This document shows positions 10,306 to 21,664 of a stretch of DNA of 64,000 nucleotides, piece by piece. Origin of the DNA: Silene conica (taxonomy: Eukaryota > Streptophyta > Magnoliopsida > Caryophyllales > Caryophyllaceae); NCBI GenBank assembly GCA_029255685.2, contig CM055315.2, positions 72,383,681 to 72,447,680 on the forward strand. Reading direction: 5' to 3'. Every line of letters begins with the position of its first letter. Within the stretch, counting starts at the first letter, position 1. Below the pieces are notes generated by a model, which worked only from the letters and a program-made list of their open reading frames with translations, made no database searches and was not told the origin of the DNA. The translations under genes and the position numbers were made by a program.

Positions 10306-12306
10306 CTAGCTGGCTGCATTGACTCTGGTGGATTTCTCTGGGAGCAGATGGTCTAGGTTGCCTCGGTCATACTGGAATCGAACTTCCTTCCTGAGGGTGT
10401 AGCATTCATCGGTGGTATGACCTATGTCATCATGAAATTCACATCTTTTGCTAGCATCACGGCGGTCATTGGGTCGTTCCTCTTTCTTCTTTGGCCACCT
10501 GACTCCCTTGAGATCCTTTAGGGCTTTCAGCAGGCCAGCCATCCCGGTGGTAAAGCCATACTCACTGACTTTCGGCGGTGGATCTGCATCGCTTTTACCA
10601 CCAGTGCTTTCGGACACTTTGCTTACTGGTTTGCTGTAGGGCTTTGATCTCTCGCCCCTCTTTTCTACTGGTGCTTTCCTAGACACAGGTTCTGTGTCAT
10701 AGGTACTTCTTCTGGAGGCAGCGTCTTCTTCCAGCCTCATGGCTGCAACTGCCTGGGCCTGTACATCAGCAAAGGCAATGCATGGGTGCATTGTCAATTG
10801 CTTGTACAGGTCTGAATCGTGATGTAACCCCCTGCGGAAGGCTTCAATGGCAGTGGGTACATCACAATAATGCGGGATGGCAACCTTTTCCTTGTTGAAC
10901 CTGGTGAGGTAATCTCGAGTGGTTTCCTCGAATCCTTGAACAATTCTGTATAGATCGCTGGTCTGCTTCTCTGGTTTCATGCTGCTAGCAAACTGCTGAT
11001 TAAAAGCATTAACCAGATCTGCAAAGGAGGAGATGCTGCGATTGGGCAATCCCACAAACCAGTGCAGGGCTGCTCCGGATAGGGTTGACCCAAATCCTTT
11101 GCACATGCAAGCCTCCTTAAGTGCTCCGGTTACGGTTACCACCATCATTTTCTACTTATACTGATTTATGTGGTCCAGGGGGTCGGCCGTACCATCATAT
11201 AGTGTCATGGTTGGTGGCACAAATCCCTTGGGCACATTGATCAAGGCAATGTTGTCGATGAATGGTGAATCTGCATAGCTGTCCTGGGAAGCTTTCTCCA
11301 TTGGCCTTGGCATACCAGGTATCTTGGTGATCATGTCTTTCAACTCCTGGTAGCGCTGGTCTGAGAGACTGCCTACTCCAGGGAATGGATTGACTGGCGG
11401 AGGGAAGAAGCCTGGAGGGGCTCCTCCCTAGGGACCCGAGGTTGGATTGATTGGCGGAGGGAGGAAGCCTGGAGGGGCTCCTCCCCAAGGACCTGAGGCT
11501 GGTTGATTGGCTGCCACGGATGAACTGAAGCCTGGCCCTGGATGCCAACCAACTGCTGACTGCGCTGGTGCTCCTCCTTGCCACCCTCCAACGCTGGGCT
11601 GGTTCACGGGTGCTGCTCCCACTGAGATCTCTGGCGTTCGTCCGATGGTAGGCTGCGGAGGGGTACCTGAAAAAATCAAAGGATCAGTCCCAGGGGGAAA
11701 ACAAGGTGTAGGATTACCTGCAGGCTGAACTGGTCTGGACTGCGGTGCTCCAAACACAGATGAGTCCAGATCCAGTATCTCTGGGCCACTGCTCGGGGTG
11801 GTGACACCTAGATCCAGCCTGGTGACGATCTCCTGGGGAATTGGCCGGTTCAACCCTGCTCTCCCGAAGGGGTTGAAGGTCTGCCCAGGCCCTGGCTGCA
11901 ACATTCTAAACGGCTGTTCTGGACGTGTGACTGCGGCGATCTGCTCTCTCAGGTTTAGATTGTCCTTCTTCAGGCCCTCTATGGCTTCCTGCAGAGCACT
12001 CATTCCCTGGACCACCATCTGCATCGGATCTGTACGGGGAACCTGCGGCTGCTGGCCTGCTCCAGGCATCTGGGCTTCTCCACTCCTGCTAGGGCTGCTC
12101 TCTCTGCTCTGCCTTGGAGAAGCAGACACAGGGGGTGATCTGGGAACCTGAGGAGGTTTGCTGGATGGGGCCACAACCCTTGGGGCTGTGGTCTGGCTTA
12201 CGACCAGGGGTGGTCCTGCGAGACCAACGGGAACAATAGGGCTGGTCCCACTGGACTGGGCTGGCATGCTCTGAGAACTGGAAGGGTTGGCTTTGGTCCC
12301 AGACAT
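10306..12306 (-). pseudogene. gag: Tat gag with two internal TAG codons
   Basis: Begins at ATG 12306, 69 bp inside the PBS. The first 292 residues are Pro/Ser/Gln/Gly-rich and low complexity. Capsid-like sequence starts about residue 320 (PRPMEKA..PPTMTLYDGTADPLDHI) and continues as the retrotransposon Gag core (SGAALHWFVGLP, FADLVNAFNQQF, DYLTRFNKEKV). A CX..HX..C-like segment (CEFHDDIGHTTDEC) lies near the C-terminus. All pieces share one frame. TAG codons at 11428-11430 and 11152-11154 break it, and a third at 10306-10308 ends it. Gag forms the virus-like particle in which cDNA is made. Confidence 0.87.
11396..11500 (-). repeat. Short tandem duplication within gag
   Basis: A unit of roughly 64 bp encoding a GGAPPGFLPPP-type peptide is repeated in tandem. 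The first TAG falls in one repeat at the place where the other repeat has TGG (Trp). This suggests G-to-A change of that codon after duplication. Confidence 0.65.
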
Positions 12307-12354
12307 GCTTGTTGTGGCGAGATAACGATTTTAAATATTGGAATGCGCACTATG

Positions 12355-12374
12355 CCCCACGGTGGGCGCCAAAT
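12355..12374 (-). promoter_or_regulatory. Primer-binding site of Tat element
   Basis: On the minus strand, immediately after the 5' LTR, comes ATTTGGCGCCCACCGTGGGG. A TGGCGCC core next to the LTR is usual in Tat/Athila elements. I do not assign the exact tRNA. A close relative of this site occurs at 13505 in the decayed element. Confidence 0.75.
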
Positions 12375-12899
12375 TGTTTTGGTAAAATTTCTACCGGGTC
12401 AATGTTTATGTGATGCGGGTCAAAGTGTCAACCAATATTAAAATCCTACGTATAAACGAATATAAGAACAGAAGAAATAAAGAATGACGCAAGAAGGTTT
12501 TGGTGACGCGGAAAAACCCAATGAGGGAAACAACCGCGGGGGGAACGGAATCCCACCAATATTTTTACTATGATCGAGTGATTTCACTGCTTTGTATGAG
12601 TACAAGTGTTTGCGTAAGTATTCAAGTTATAACATATGAACTGGGATAATAAAATGCCCTAGCTTCCCTTTTATAGCTGCGAATTACTTCGTTCAACTGA
12701 CTTATTCTGCTGCTGGAATGTGGGAGGGAATATAGGGGAATATCTCTTTAGGGTTTTGACTCATTCTCTTATTCCAACAGCTCTTTTCTGCTTTGATTCG
12801 TGCCTGGCCTGGTTCTGGGCGGCTTCTAATCTGCTTCTGTGGTGGGTTGCTTTTTATCTTTTGGGCCCAGTAGCGAGATGCGGATTTTTGGGCTAAACA
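12375..12899 (-). repeat. Tat element 5' LTR
   Basis: 525 bp, next to the primer-binding site on the minus strand. It should hold the promoter for genomic RNA. The outer flank is the second CCTAG. Confidence 0.93.
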
Positions 12900-12904
12900 C
12901 CTAG

Positions 12905-13504
12905 CAAAGGAGATTCCGAACGACCCTGTATAATCAAGACGGATCAGGGGAAATACAACCTAAACAGAGTACGTACCTGCCCAAGCAAGGAGTAACAGTT
13001 GAACAGAATCAAGTAGAATCATACCTGAATGACCTGCCCTGGTCAGTAGTACGACAAGCGAGTTTGCAGAAGATATTAAGGTCCTATTTTCAAGGGAGAC
13101 CAAGTCAAAAACCCTAAACAAACACTGAAGAACCGTGTGATCATGGGAGATTCCATACACGTTGAGATTGGAGAATCAAAGCCGGATTAATAGGGAGTGT
13201 GCCTTATTAATCATGAACAACTCCTAGCAAAAAGATTGAACGTTGGAGCATCCAACGTAGTTAGTATATAAACGAGTGTAACCATTTGTACAAGATATAT
13301 GTAATCAGTGCTATTTTTTACAAGTAATATAAGCAATCATAATCATCTTTTCTATTCCGTCAAGAAACACTTATTCAGTCTTCGTTCATTTATCTTTCGT
13401 TTTTAGTTATTCAATTACATTCATATTGATTATACTAGAGCTAGATACCATATATTTCATACATTATTTAGCTTGGTCCGGTCAAGATAATTCTTGCTAA
13501 AACA
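12905..13504 (+). repeat. Partial LTR of a decayed Tat-like element
   Basis: Sequence upstream of a recognisable PBS, ending in CTAAAACA. TATATAAAC at 13265-13273 is a plausible LTR promoter. The upstream end of the LTR was not found, because the region was split by the younger Tat insertion at the CCTAG target site. No other LTR copy is present in the window. Confidence 0.5.
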
Positions 13505-13524
13505 ATTGGGGGCCACCGTGGGGC
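13505..13524 (+). promoter_or_regulatory. Primer-binding site of decayed Tat-like element
   Basis: ATTGGGGGCCACCGTGGGGC directly follows the LTR-like end and closely resembles the PBS of the complete Tat element at 12355-12374, here on the plus strand. Confidence 0.55.
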
Positions 13525-13564
13525 ATCTAGTTCATTAATCTCAGAAAAATCTTTCCAACATCTT

Positions 13565-14941
13565 ACAAAAATCCACACTAAAAAATGGTAACTCCTACCC
13601 CAGAAGAGCACAACTAGAGGCTGCATTGGCTCAGAACAGAGAAAGGGCGGCACAAACACAGGCTGAACTTGACAGAGTCAACGAGTCTGAGTCCATATTT
13701 AAGAAGCAATTAGAGGAGAAATCAGCAGGCTCCAAACCCAAATTCGAGCCTGGAACCCCCTTCTCCTCCATTATCAAGAATATGCAACCCCGGAGAAAAA
13801 CCCTACCCCTGGTAAGGGGGATGACACAGCTGTAACAGATCAAACCAATGCAGCCATAATGATGGTCATGCTCCAGGAAATTCAGAAACTCCACAACAAA
13901 ATAGAGAACATTCCTGGGGTGCCTGATCCCGTTCAAGAGGTGAAAATTGACAGCTTTTTGTTGACTCACCTTTTGCTGAAGAGATAGCCAAGGTGGATCT
14001 CCCAAAGAAATTCTCTGTTCCCTCAATGAGAACCTATGACGGGACTACTGTTCCACAAAATCATATTGCCGTATTCAAGCAAAAGATGTTGGCTGCCTCA
14101 ATTCCTGTGAGCTCGGGCAAGTTTATATGTGCAAAGGCTTTGGCACAACACTGACAGGAGCAGCAATGCAATGGTTCATCAATCTTCCTCTTGGGAGCAC
14201 TAAGAGCTTTGCAGATTTGGTCAATGCCTTCAACCAGCAATTTGCCAGCAGTATGGACATGGCTTAAAGGCCAAGTAACCTGTTTAGGGTAAAACAACTT
14301 CCAGATGAGACTGTCAAGGAATACCTCGACAAATTTGTCAAGGAAATGGTGGCTATACCAAGGTGTGATGAGGAGACCGCAGTCGAGGCATCCAGGCAAG
14401 GTGTCCAGCCTGATAGTGATATCTATGCATATCTAACCAAAAAGGCTTGCCCTACCTTCGCTACTGTCCAGTCAATTGCATTGGAGCATGTCAGGACATC
14501 TTCATCCCCAGCAAAGCAGAATTACCAACAAACCAGCAGGTGAAGCTTCAACCACAGAGGAAAACACTCCAGATCCGCCCCATATTCCAGGTCTGAGCGT
14601 TCTGAAGTCAATGTGACCCAAGGATACAGAGGTAACCCTTCTACCCTACCAACCATTCCTGAATATAACTTCTCTATTTCAACTGCAAGGTTAATCAAAA
14701 AGCTAGAAGGCATAGGAGATACAGTCAGATGGCCAGGGAAATCTGACAACCGCAAGAGAGATTCCTCAAAGTGGTGTGAATTCCATCAGGATATAGGACA
14801 CATCACAGAAGAATGCATACAGCTAAGGACGCAAGTAGCCTACCTGATCAGGAAACCGCTCTTATCAATCACTCGTACCCATAGCTCGATCAATCCTGCA
14901 TTGCCTATTAAACGATCCCGCGTGCCCATTATCCCATGTGA
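13565..14941 (+). pseudogene. gag: Decayed Tat-like gag
   Basis: Fragments in several frames resemble the Gag at 10306-12306. They comprise a charged N-terminus (LAQNRERAAQTQAEL), MRTYDGTTVPQNHI, the Gag core TLTGAAMQWFINLPLG and FADLVNAFNQQFASSM, VKEYLDKFVKEMVAIP, and the Cys/His segment CEFHQDIGHITEEC near 14780. Multiple stops and frameshifts (for example in QFASSMDMA followed by TAA near 14265) make it non-functional. Protease and RT are absent. It is cut at 14941 by the CACTA element, and about 140 bp of likely continuation resumes at 19260. Confidence 0.82.
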
Positions 14942-15439
14942 CACTACTACAAAAATAGGCTTAGAGAACTGTTGAAATTAACTTTAGAGAAAGCCTTAGA
15001 GGCGTTCTCCAACTCAGTGTTCTCTAAAGCTTAGAGAACAGTTATAAGAGGCGTTTTTTATTCACAATCATAGATAACGGTTAAAATCAGCTTTAAAGAA
15101 CACCTAATAAGCATTCTCTTTTCCTAGGAAAAGAGACCGGTTGGGTAAGCCACCAGTTCTCTATTCGTCTTATTTTTTTTCAAAAAAGAATAATAATAAT
15201 CTTTTAAATATTTTACAAATGGAGAAATACTGAAAATTCAAACAAAGACACAAAACATGAGAAAGTAGTCACTTTTATTACTTCAAAAGTGGCATACACC
15301 GTACCATTAATCACCATCCAAAATACCATGCATTCTAAAATACATACGCTCTATACAAGCTTCTAATTTACAAATTACAAATTAAACCACCTAAAATACC
15401 TCTATGATTAATAGTTGCACAACCTATTGGGACGGTCGG

Positions 15440-15780
15440 AGTACTGAATAAGAAAATGTGAGAATTGAGAAAAGAGAGGTCTCCATGACCAGCGGCTGTG
15501 GATCTTCTTTTTTGGGCTTCGGTTTCATTCAAAAGATACACATGAGCTAGCTTGGCACTTTAAACGAAGACGAAGATTGAAAGAGAGCTGATTCTCACTT
15601 AGTTCAACGAATCGCAAGGAAAGCCTCTCTCTTTCTGTCCCAGTTCTATGGTTGCGCTTTAGAAAAAGAAGTAGTTGTATCCGAATAGACCGAGTTTGAA
15701 GCCTTCTTTTGCCTTTCTTTAGTGGTCGGCTTGCTCTACTTTACTTAACGAGCTATATCTATTAGAAAAGGATAAGATTT
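15440..15780. other. Segment of different composition inside CACTA, possible organelle-derived DNA
   Basis: This stretch is less AT-rich than its surroundings and has the texture of plant mitochondrial intergenic DNA. No organelle gene is recognised in it. The assignment is an impression from composition and wording only and needs a similarity search. Confidence 0.2.
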
Positions 15781-16370
15781 CATAATATAAGGATATAGAG
15801 AGTCAACATCATAATAATAAAACACTAGCATACTGTTTCTGGTGAACTCGAACCAATAGTTAGATGACCCAGATCCATCCATTTGCTTGGCTTCTGCACT
15901 CTTGTTCATGATGTCCTACTGTCCACCTGTTTAAATGCGATAATTAGGTCATATAGAACTCTTAACTCATAAAAGAACTACAGAAAACATTGTTTGACAC
16001 GAAACAGTTAGTTAAAAATTGACCAACAGTTAGTTAGGAATCGACTAACATACTTTTGACAAGCATTTATATAGCAGTGTGTGGCTATGCAGTTGGTAAA
16101 TTACCTTAACTTTAGTCGCTGCAGCTGAAGTAATTTTGTCGACAAAGACGATAATGTAGGCTCACGTATAATTCAAGACTATCAAATATAGTAAGTTATA
16201 ACATGCTTCAGGAACAAGGACTTCTCTTCTTACAGGCAAGCATGGGTTCATACTTTAGCTCTAGGTAATAAGTAAAGGCACGAGAAATTGGCAGAAGATC
16301 GCAATAGTCTTACTTTTACGAGTTGTGAGTTAGTTCGGGAACCTAAGCCCCTCTGTCACCAGTGTGATAC

Positions 16371-18370
16371 CCACAAGCATAGGAATTTGTGGAGAAAACA
16401 GTCCCGCCAAACCAAACCAACGCACCTGACTGGCCAAATAAAAAACAAATAATGTGAATGCAGACAAAGTAGTTGAGGACAAAAAGTGGGGGCAGTTCTT
16501 GCTGGAGCTAGAGCTTTTTCTTACAGCGGGGCTGTAAAAGGAGTAGCTCTTATAGCGCGTTGTATCCGCATAAGGTCTTGTCTATATTCTCACAAGATAT
16601 GATGTACCATCAACCAAATGTAGGGAGTCTCCTGAAAACCATTGAGACCGCCATCATCTGATGTATCTTAAAGAGAGCACGCACATAATTCGGTCTATCA
16701 TAAAAAGCGACAAACCTGGGAGGATTTATTTTGACGCTCAAGTTTTCATACTCGGGATAGTACAGCCATGCCATTATATTACCGGCCTGCAACCTCAAAC
16801 ACTCAAGATCTTCGGGATGACAAATAACTGGATAAACAAATCAATATTTATAAGCAGTCATAATTATCACATCTAGTAAAAGATAAATGACTTGTACAAC
16901 TGTCTGCGCAACAAATCAATGATTTTGAATATGTTTTTTTATTTGGCAATGATGTGTGTTTAATGGATGCACATTAGTAATTAAACATATTTAGTGAAAC
17001 CCAGAAATCCCCCTAATATATCTATACTATATGAGATAAGGCTCATAATTTGGATTTGGTAATATTGGCCTATCTCTTAGTATAGGTTGTGAGTTCGAAG
17101 TCATGAAGGTTGGTTGTGGTTGAATGCTAGGGAACTTTTTACAAGGCAGTGATAATGTATTGACCTACCCCCTTACTTTTAAAGTTAAAGATATAAGTTG
17201 TGAATGGCGACAATGAACAGGCTACTTTCGTTGATGCTGGATAGAGAGGAGAAGTTATGATCAATAAAGACTTCCTTATCCTTGAAAAAGAAGTAGGGAA
17301 CTCACCAGCTGCCGGTGATGTAAATGAAAGCAGCAACGGGGAATCTTGGAAAATGGGCGAAAGTCCGATCCTGCGACAATCAATAAACTAAAACGAACAG
17401 AGACATTCATACAACACCATGAAGAAAAGAATTTCATTGATAATCTAAATCACATGAAACTTTCGAATCTTAACTATAAAGCCTTAACATTCAAGTGAAA
17501 CCAAAACATGCTATATTCAATAAGCTAATCCAAACAGATAAATTCACACATTACCATAAATAGATAAATTCCATAGATAATCATTGTCATAAAGAACCTT
17601 CAAATGCTCAATTACACATCTAAGCAACAAAATTCAGTGCTTAACCACAATTATATCAACTCAACGTGCACAAAACACCAAGAACACATGACTATCACAG
17701 ATAAATCAAAATCATACAAAACAATTCGAATGTTGAGTTACAAAAACCACGGCAACAAAATTCATCACAGAAACAACAGTTACACGAAGTCCACATGAAC
17801 AAAACAATGCAAATGTTCATAATCTGAGAAGACGGATCTTCAAATAAGATTCAAAATGGTAGAAAACGAATATAAGGCCAACCACCTGAAAGGTCATGAG
17901 GTGGGATCTGATTCTTGACAAATTTTATTCTTGACTATTCGCAGTAACCATCTAAACAGATGACAATCATAAGAACTTTAATGTGACGGGGAAATGTAAA
18001 ATAATTGTTGAAGAAACTCACATAAAAGATTGAAAACCTGGGAATATGTTATAGAAAGCCACCCAATAAGGCCGAGTACATCTATAATGTCAATAGACTG
18101 CAGCAGATGAAGCAAATATGTGAGCATCTTAATTTGCTTACTCACAAGTCAGAAGTCATGCTACAATGAAAAAGCTTACAGCCCTGCGACCGAAATACTC
18201 TGTTATTCTGCCACACATAATCGAGCCAAATAATCCCTCAATGGACAATGCTTACCTGAATAGGGAATACTGTACGGATCAACATCCACTAGATAAGTAA
18301 ACATTGAGAATGACAAAGCAGGGGTTATAGCCCATGAATTGATGACATAGCATACTGCGGATACTAAGAG
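16371..18370 (-). pseudogene. Exon-like captured gene pieces in the CACTA element
   Basis: Several minus-strand blocks look like exons with splice sites. One at about 18250-18360 encodes a hydrophobic peptide containing YVINSWAITPALSFSMFTYL, then DPYSIPYSG followed by GTAAGC. One at about 17305-17385 encodes PVAAFIYITGS followed by GTGAGT. One at about 16380-16440 encodes WFGGTVFSTNSY. The first two are hydrophobic and suggest a multi-exon membrane protein gene picked up in antisense. I do not recognise the family. No continuous reading frame exists. Similar transduplication by CACTA elements is well known. Confidence 0.35.
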
Positions 18371-19262
18371 TTGTTAGCATCATCACTAAGATGAAGGTAA
18401 TGCGAAAAAGGAATCAAAACTATAGAAGTCTAATATATAAGAATTAGACTTAACTTATAACAATTAACAATAAAATTGGATTTCTCCTGGCCTAGTAACC
18501 TTAGGGATTGCTCTAAGCTCCCCCATCACTGTCCGATCCATATATTATTAAAAGATTCTCTTTGGTCAGAAAAAGCAAGCCCGCACTACAACAAAAGTAA
18601 GAGCTAAGAAAGACAGACACAGACTAAACAGGTTGTTCCATAAGATGCAAAATAGAGATAAACTTAACATAGGTACAGTACAACTAAAAATATGTATGAA
18701 TCGGAATTACGGTTATAAATCGAGAAACTTACATGTTTCTTTGAAAATCTCTGGTTGGTTTTCCTATTTGAGGTTTTTACTTCAATAAACCCTAGAACAT
18801 TGGGGATTTTACAATAAACCCTTCAGTCTGGCAGAGTAGTTGCTATAGACCAGTTATGTAGAGCAGACCAGTAGCAGTCTAGTGGTCTATTTGTAATGCT
18901 TCGCACGCAGCAAGACCACTTTAGTTGCAGCGTTGATGAAGGCGTGGTGGACGACCGTAAATCTTATTCTGATTCATACATAACGTCTGTCAAAATTAGG
19001 GGTAGGGGGAAGGCGTTGTAGTTGCGAGTAGTAAATTATAATGTTATTAATTTATTTTATTTAATTATGAATAGAGAACCGTCAAATTGAATATGCGTTT
19101 TCTATTTTTTTTATAAAACGTTCTAAGAAGATAATTGTTCTCTATTCTAAAAGTTTAGAAAACATCGAAGTTGGTAAGTGTTTTTTTCCTTCTAGAGAAT
19201 GCTCATTTAACTTGACCATTCTCTATTAAGTGTTACCTAATTTCATATTTGTAGTAGTGTGA

Positions 19263-19398
19263 AACCATAATCGTCAAATTGTACATCCATTAGTCCACAC
19301 TCATCAACGGCTTCACGGAATTTATTCATTCGCCACTGAGTCCTTTGACACCCCACCCCCATCTCATTTGCAGACGGAATTTTATTATCAACTAAAAT
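19263..19398 (+). other. Remnant between CACTA and the next TIR element
   Basis: Probable continuation of the decayed retroelement interrupted at 14941, because it joins smoothly once the CACTA element and one TGA are removed. No feature is recognisable. Confidence 0.35.
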
Positions 19399-20173
19399 GG
19401 GTGGTGCTTAATAATAAAACAGAATTACTTTTCACATACGAAGTTTACTATTTCACATACATTTTTTCATTAATTTTTCATGACATACCATTTTCTATAC
19501 AAAAACAAGTTAAGTTTTATATGTATATTTTCCCCTAAAATCGAATCTAATTGTTCAAATAACCTGATTAATGTATTATAATTCTACAATTAGTAAATTA
19601 TTAATAGAGTTTTTCGTGAATAATCTAATCGAATGAACAACAAACACAATTGATGCTCAGTAAAAAGGCTTATTCAAAACAGCCTGTCTTCATGTCGGAC
19701 AGTTGTTTGTTAGTATCGCGTGTTGTCATCAACCTCAAAAGGCTAAAAGCAGAATATGCCTCGTTGCCTTTCTTTTCGTGGAGTTTGTGGAATTGTTCCA
19801 ATTTAGAAGGTCGGTTCACTAGTAAAACGACGTTATGTTCGAAAATCGTCGGTTCGATTATATTGTCTATTAGGGAATTCCGATTAGCAATGTTTCCATA
19901 TCAAAAATATTTCAAAAAGTCAACAAGTACAATTGGTGCGGGAGATCAAATAGCAGATTAGGGTCGTCGGAGAAGGGGATGAATGGATGATGGTCGCCGG
20001 AGAGTGGGTTGTCGACTTGTCGGATGTGAGGTTGTTGTCTTGCTGGTTAAGAGAGGTGAAGGGAGAAGATGAAAGAAAAAATCAATTGAGAGGGAACGGA
20101 AAAAAGTGACAAGAGTAAAGTCGTAAATGTGTATGTGAAAGACTAAAATTTGTATGTGAAAAAGTACAACCCT
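19399..20173. mobile_element. Short TIR element (MITE-like, 775 bp)
   Basis: The left end GGGTGGTGCTTAATAATAAA runs into CTTTTCACATACGAAGTTT and a second TTTCACATACA. The right end, reverse-complemented, reads AGGGTTGTACTTTTTCACAT and then a second CTTTCACATACA. The paired TTTCACATAC motifs at both ends form imperfect terminal inverted repeats. No transposase is encoded; the open frame at 19650-19961 shows no recognisable domain. Target duplication is unclear, so superfamily is not assigned. Confidence 0.6.
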
Positions 20174-20592
20174 AGTACTTATCTGTAACTACATAATACA
20201 ACGATATCTTGGATTGTTATAGAACTGATATGATTAATATCAAAGAGAATAGTCTTTATGTTAAAGCCTTAAAGAGACTGATGATCTATCGTAATCAACC
20301 AAATCAACGCCAAAAATTTGTGTGTTCCAATTTTCAACATAGATTTGGACAACATTTTTTTTAACATAACTTATTTCTACTATCATACCATATCAATCAA
20401 TGTAAATCAATTTTTACATATGTTATTTCCCAAATTCTTCCATATGTATATTGTTGAAAATAATGTAATAAACTCGGAGTCCCGTGCATCGCACCAGTCA
20501 CCTTCCAACACCAGTCGCCTTCCAACTAGTTAATCTTAGCTCTTTTTTTTTGCTAATTACAATTATTTTCTTAATTCTTATGAAATAATTTA
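20174..20592. other. AT-rich sequence with a possible Helitron 3' end
   Basis: No gene. At 20480-20529 the sequence CCCGTGCATCGCAC is followed by CTAG then T at 20526-20530. This is related to the hairpin-plus-CTAG terminus at 49726-49753, but the second half of the hairpin is degraded. The matching 5' end was not found. Confidence 0.35.
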
Positions 20593-20599
20593 GGGGTTG

Positions 20600-21412
20600 C
20601 GAAAGGTCGTCGGCGTTTTGCGAAAAATCGTCGACGTTTTCTATAAAACAGACATCTCTCAACGAACGCACTGATAAGGTTCTCATCCAACCCGGTGGTC
20701 AAAGAGGACCTAAGATGATCAAGCCCGTTCTCGCCAACTCTATCCATAACCAAATAACGGACCCTCAACTTACTCATCTTCTCCATAGCGCCCGGCCTCT
20801 CGTAACACGTGATCCACTGTCTCGCGCTCCCCTCATCCGTCCAACTACTGCAAGCTACGTGGCCACCGAAGCTACGTAGGACAGTAAGTATAGACGACCC
20901 CCCCCCTCAACCGGACCTGTAAGACGCCAGGAAAGATCCAGAGTCTTCTTCCTCCCGCCCGTGCTACTAGATGCACCAGCCACAAATGGCCTATATCGGT
21001 CGCTACCATCACGTACGATCACCTTAGTTAGTCGATCAGCTGCCCCCTCGTCCAAAAATTGGGAGTCGTCCTCCTCCCCCTCCTCAACCTCGTCATCATC
21101 ATCATCATCCTCCGGGATCACAACCCTAAACTGCTCCACCTCCTCGTCCTCGGAACTACTAACTCGGTCCCTGAAAAAAGCTCTCGGTAGCTGAAGCTCG
21201 TCCTCGGGAGTAGGGTCGGGAGACCTTATTAGGAGACCCTTTCCCCTACCCCTACCCCTACCCCTACCCCTACTCCTACCTCTCCTACCAGGTCGTGGCG
21301 CTGCTGCAGGTTGTGATTCTATCGGGACACGCCGCTTAGACCCCGTCACTTTTCGACCTGTGGTACGACCAATTGTAGGCATGATAACATCTTCACTGTA
21401 AGACATCTGCAA
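20600..21412 (-). pseudogene. 5' part of a plant mobile domain (MAIN-like) gene, broken
   Basis: From ATG 21412 the frame shows an Arg/Gly repeat tract (SRGRGRGRGRGKG) and acidic stretches (SSEDEEVEQF, EDDDDDDEVEEGEEDD), then SWRLTGPVEGG. The reading frame shifts in a run of nine G (20898-20906 on the plus strand as C). In the new frame SFGGHVA, ITCYERPGAMEKM and GLDENLISAFVERC follow. SFGGHVA and LI.AFVERW-type motifs begin the plant mobile domain of MAIN-like proteins. The gene stops at the terminal inverted repeat, so the rest of the domain is missing. Probably a captured or relict copy that makes no functional protein. Confidence 0.65.
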
Positions 21413-21664
21413 TTACGAGGTTACAATAACAACTTTTCATAAAATATAAAATACACAAAAATATAAAAAATTAAACAACTTTTCATAAAAAACTAAAACA
21501 AAATCATAATTAAACAAAATTAACAACTTAAATAATATAAATTATCCATATAAATACAAAATTAACAACTTTTTATAAAATTACATACAAAATTAAATAC
21601 TTTTAATGAAAAAATAATAACATTTAACTATTAAAATTGAAAATAAACCGTTAAAAAAAATTCT

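Larger units (their letters stand above)
2655..12899 (-). mobile_element. Complete Tat-lineage Ty3/gypsy retrotransposon
   Basis: 10,245-bp element with two 525-bp LTRs, termini TGTTT..AAACA and a perfect 5-bp target duplication CCTAG (2650-2654 and 12900-12904). Minus-strand order is LTR, PBS, gag, protease, RT, RNase H, a second (archaic-type) RNase H, integrase, antisense gene, PPT, LTR. A second RNase H between RNase H and integrase is diagnostic of the plant Tat/Ogre lineage. The LTRs differ at about 6 of 525 sites, all transitions, so it is fairly young. Gag-pol is broken by three in-frame TAG codons and two frameshifts, so this copy is not autonomous. Confidence 0.93.
14942..19259. mobile_element. 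Non-autonomous CACTA (CMC/EnSpm) transposon
   Basis: 4,318-bp element starting CACTACTACAAAAAT and ending with the complement of CACTACTACAAATAT, flanked by the 3-bp target duplication TGA on both sides (14939-14941, 19260-19262). Both ends have subterminal copies of a TTAGAGAAC-like motif in opposite orientation (for example 14962-15050 and 19140-19225), typical transposase-binding repeats of this superfamily. No transposase gene is present, so it depends on an autonomous relative. The interior holds exon-like captured fragments on the minus strand. Confidence 0.92.

Noticed and set aside
19650..19961. 103-residue open frame as a gene
   Set aside because: No recognisable domain, and it lies within a short TIR element.
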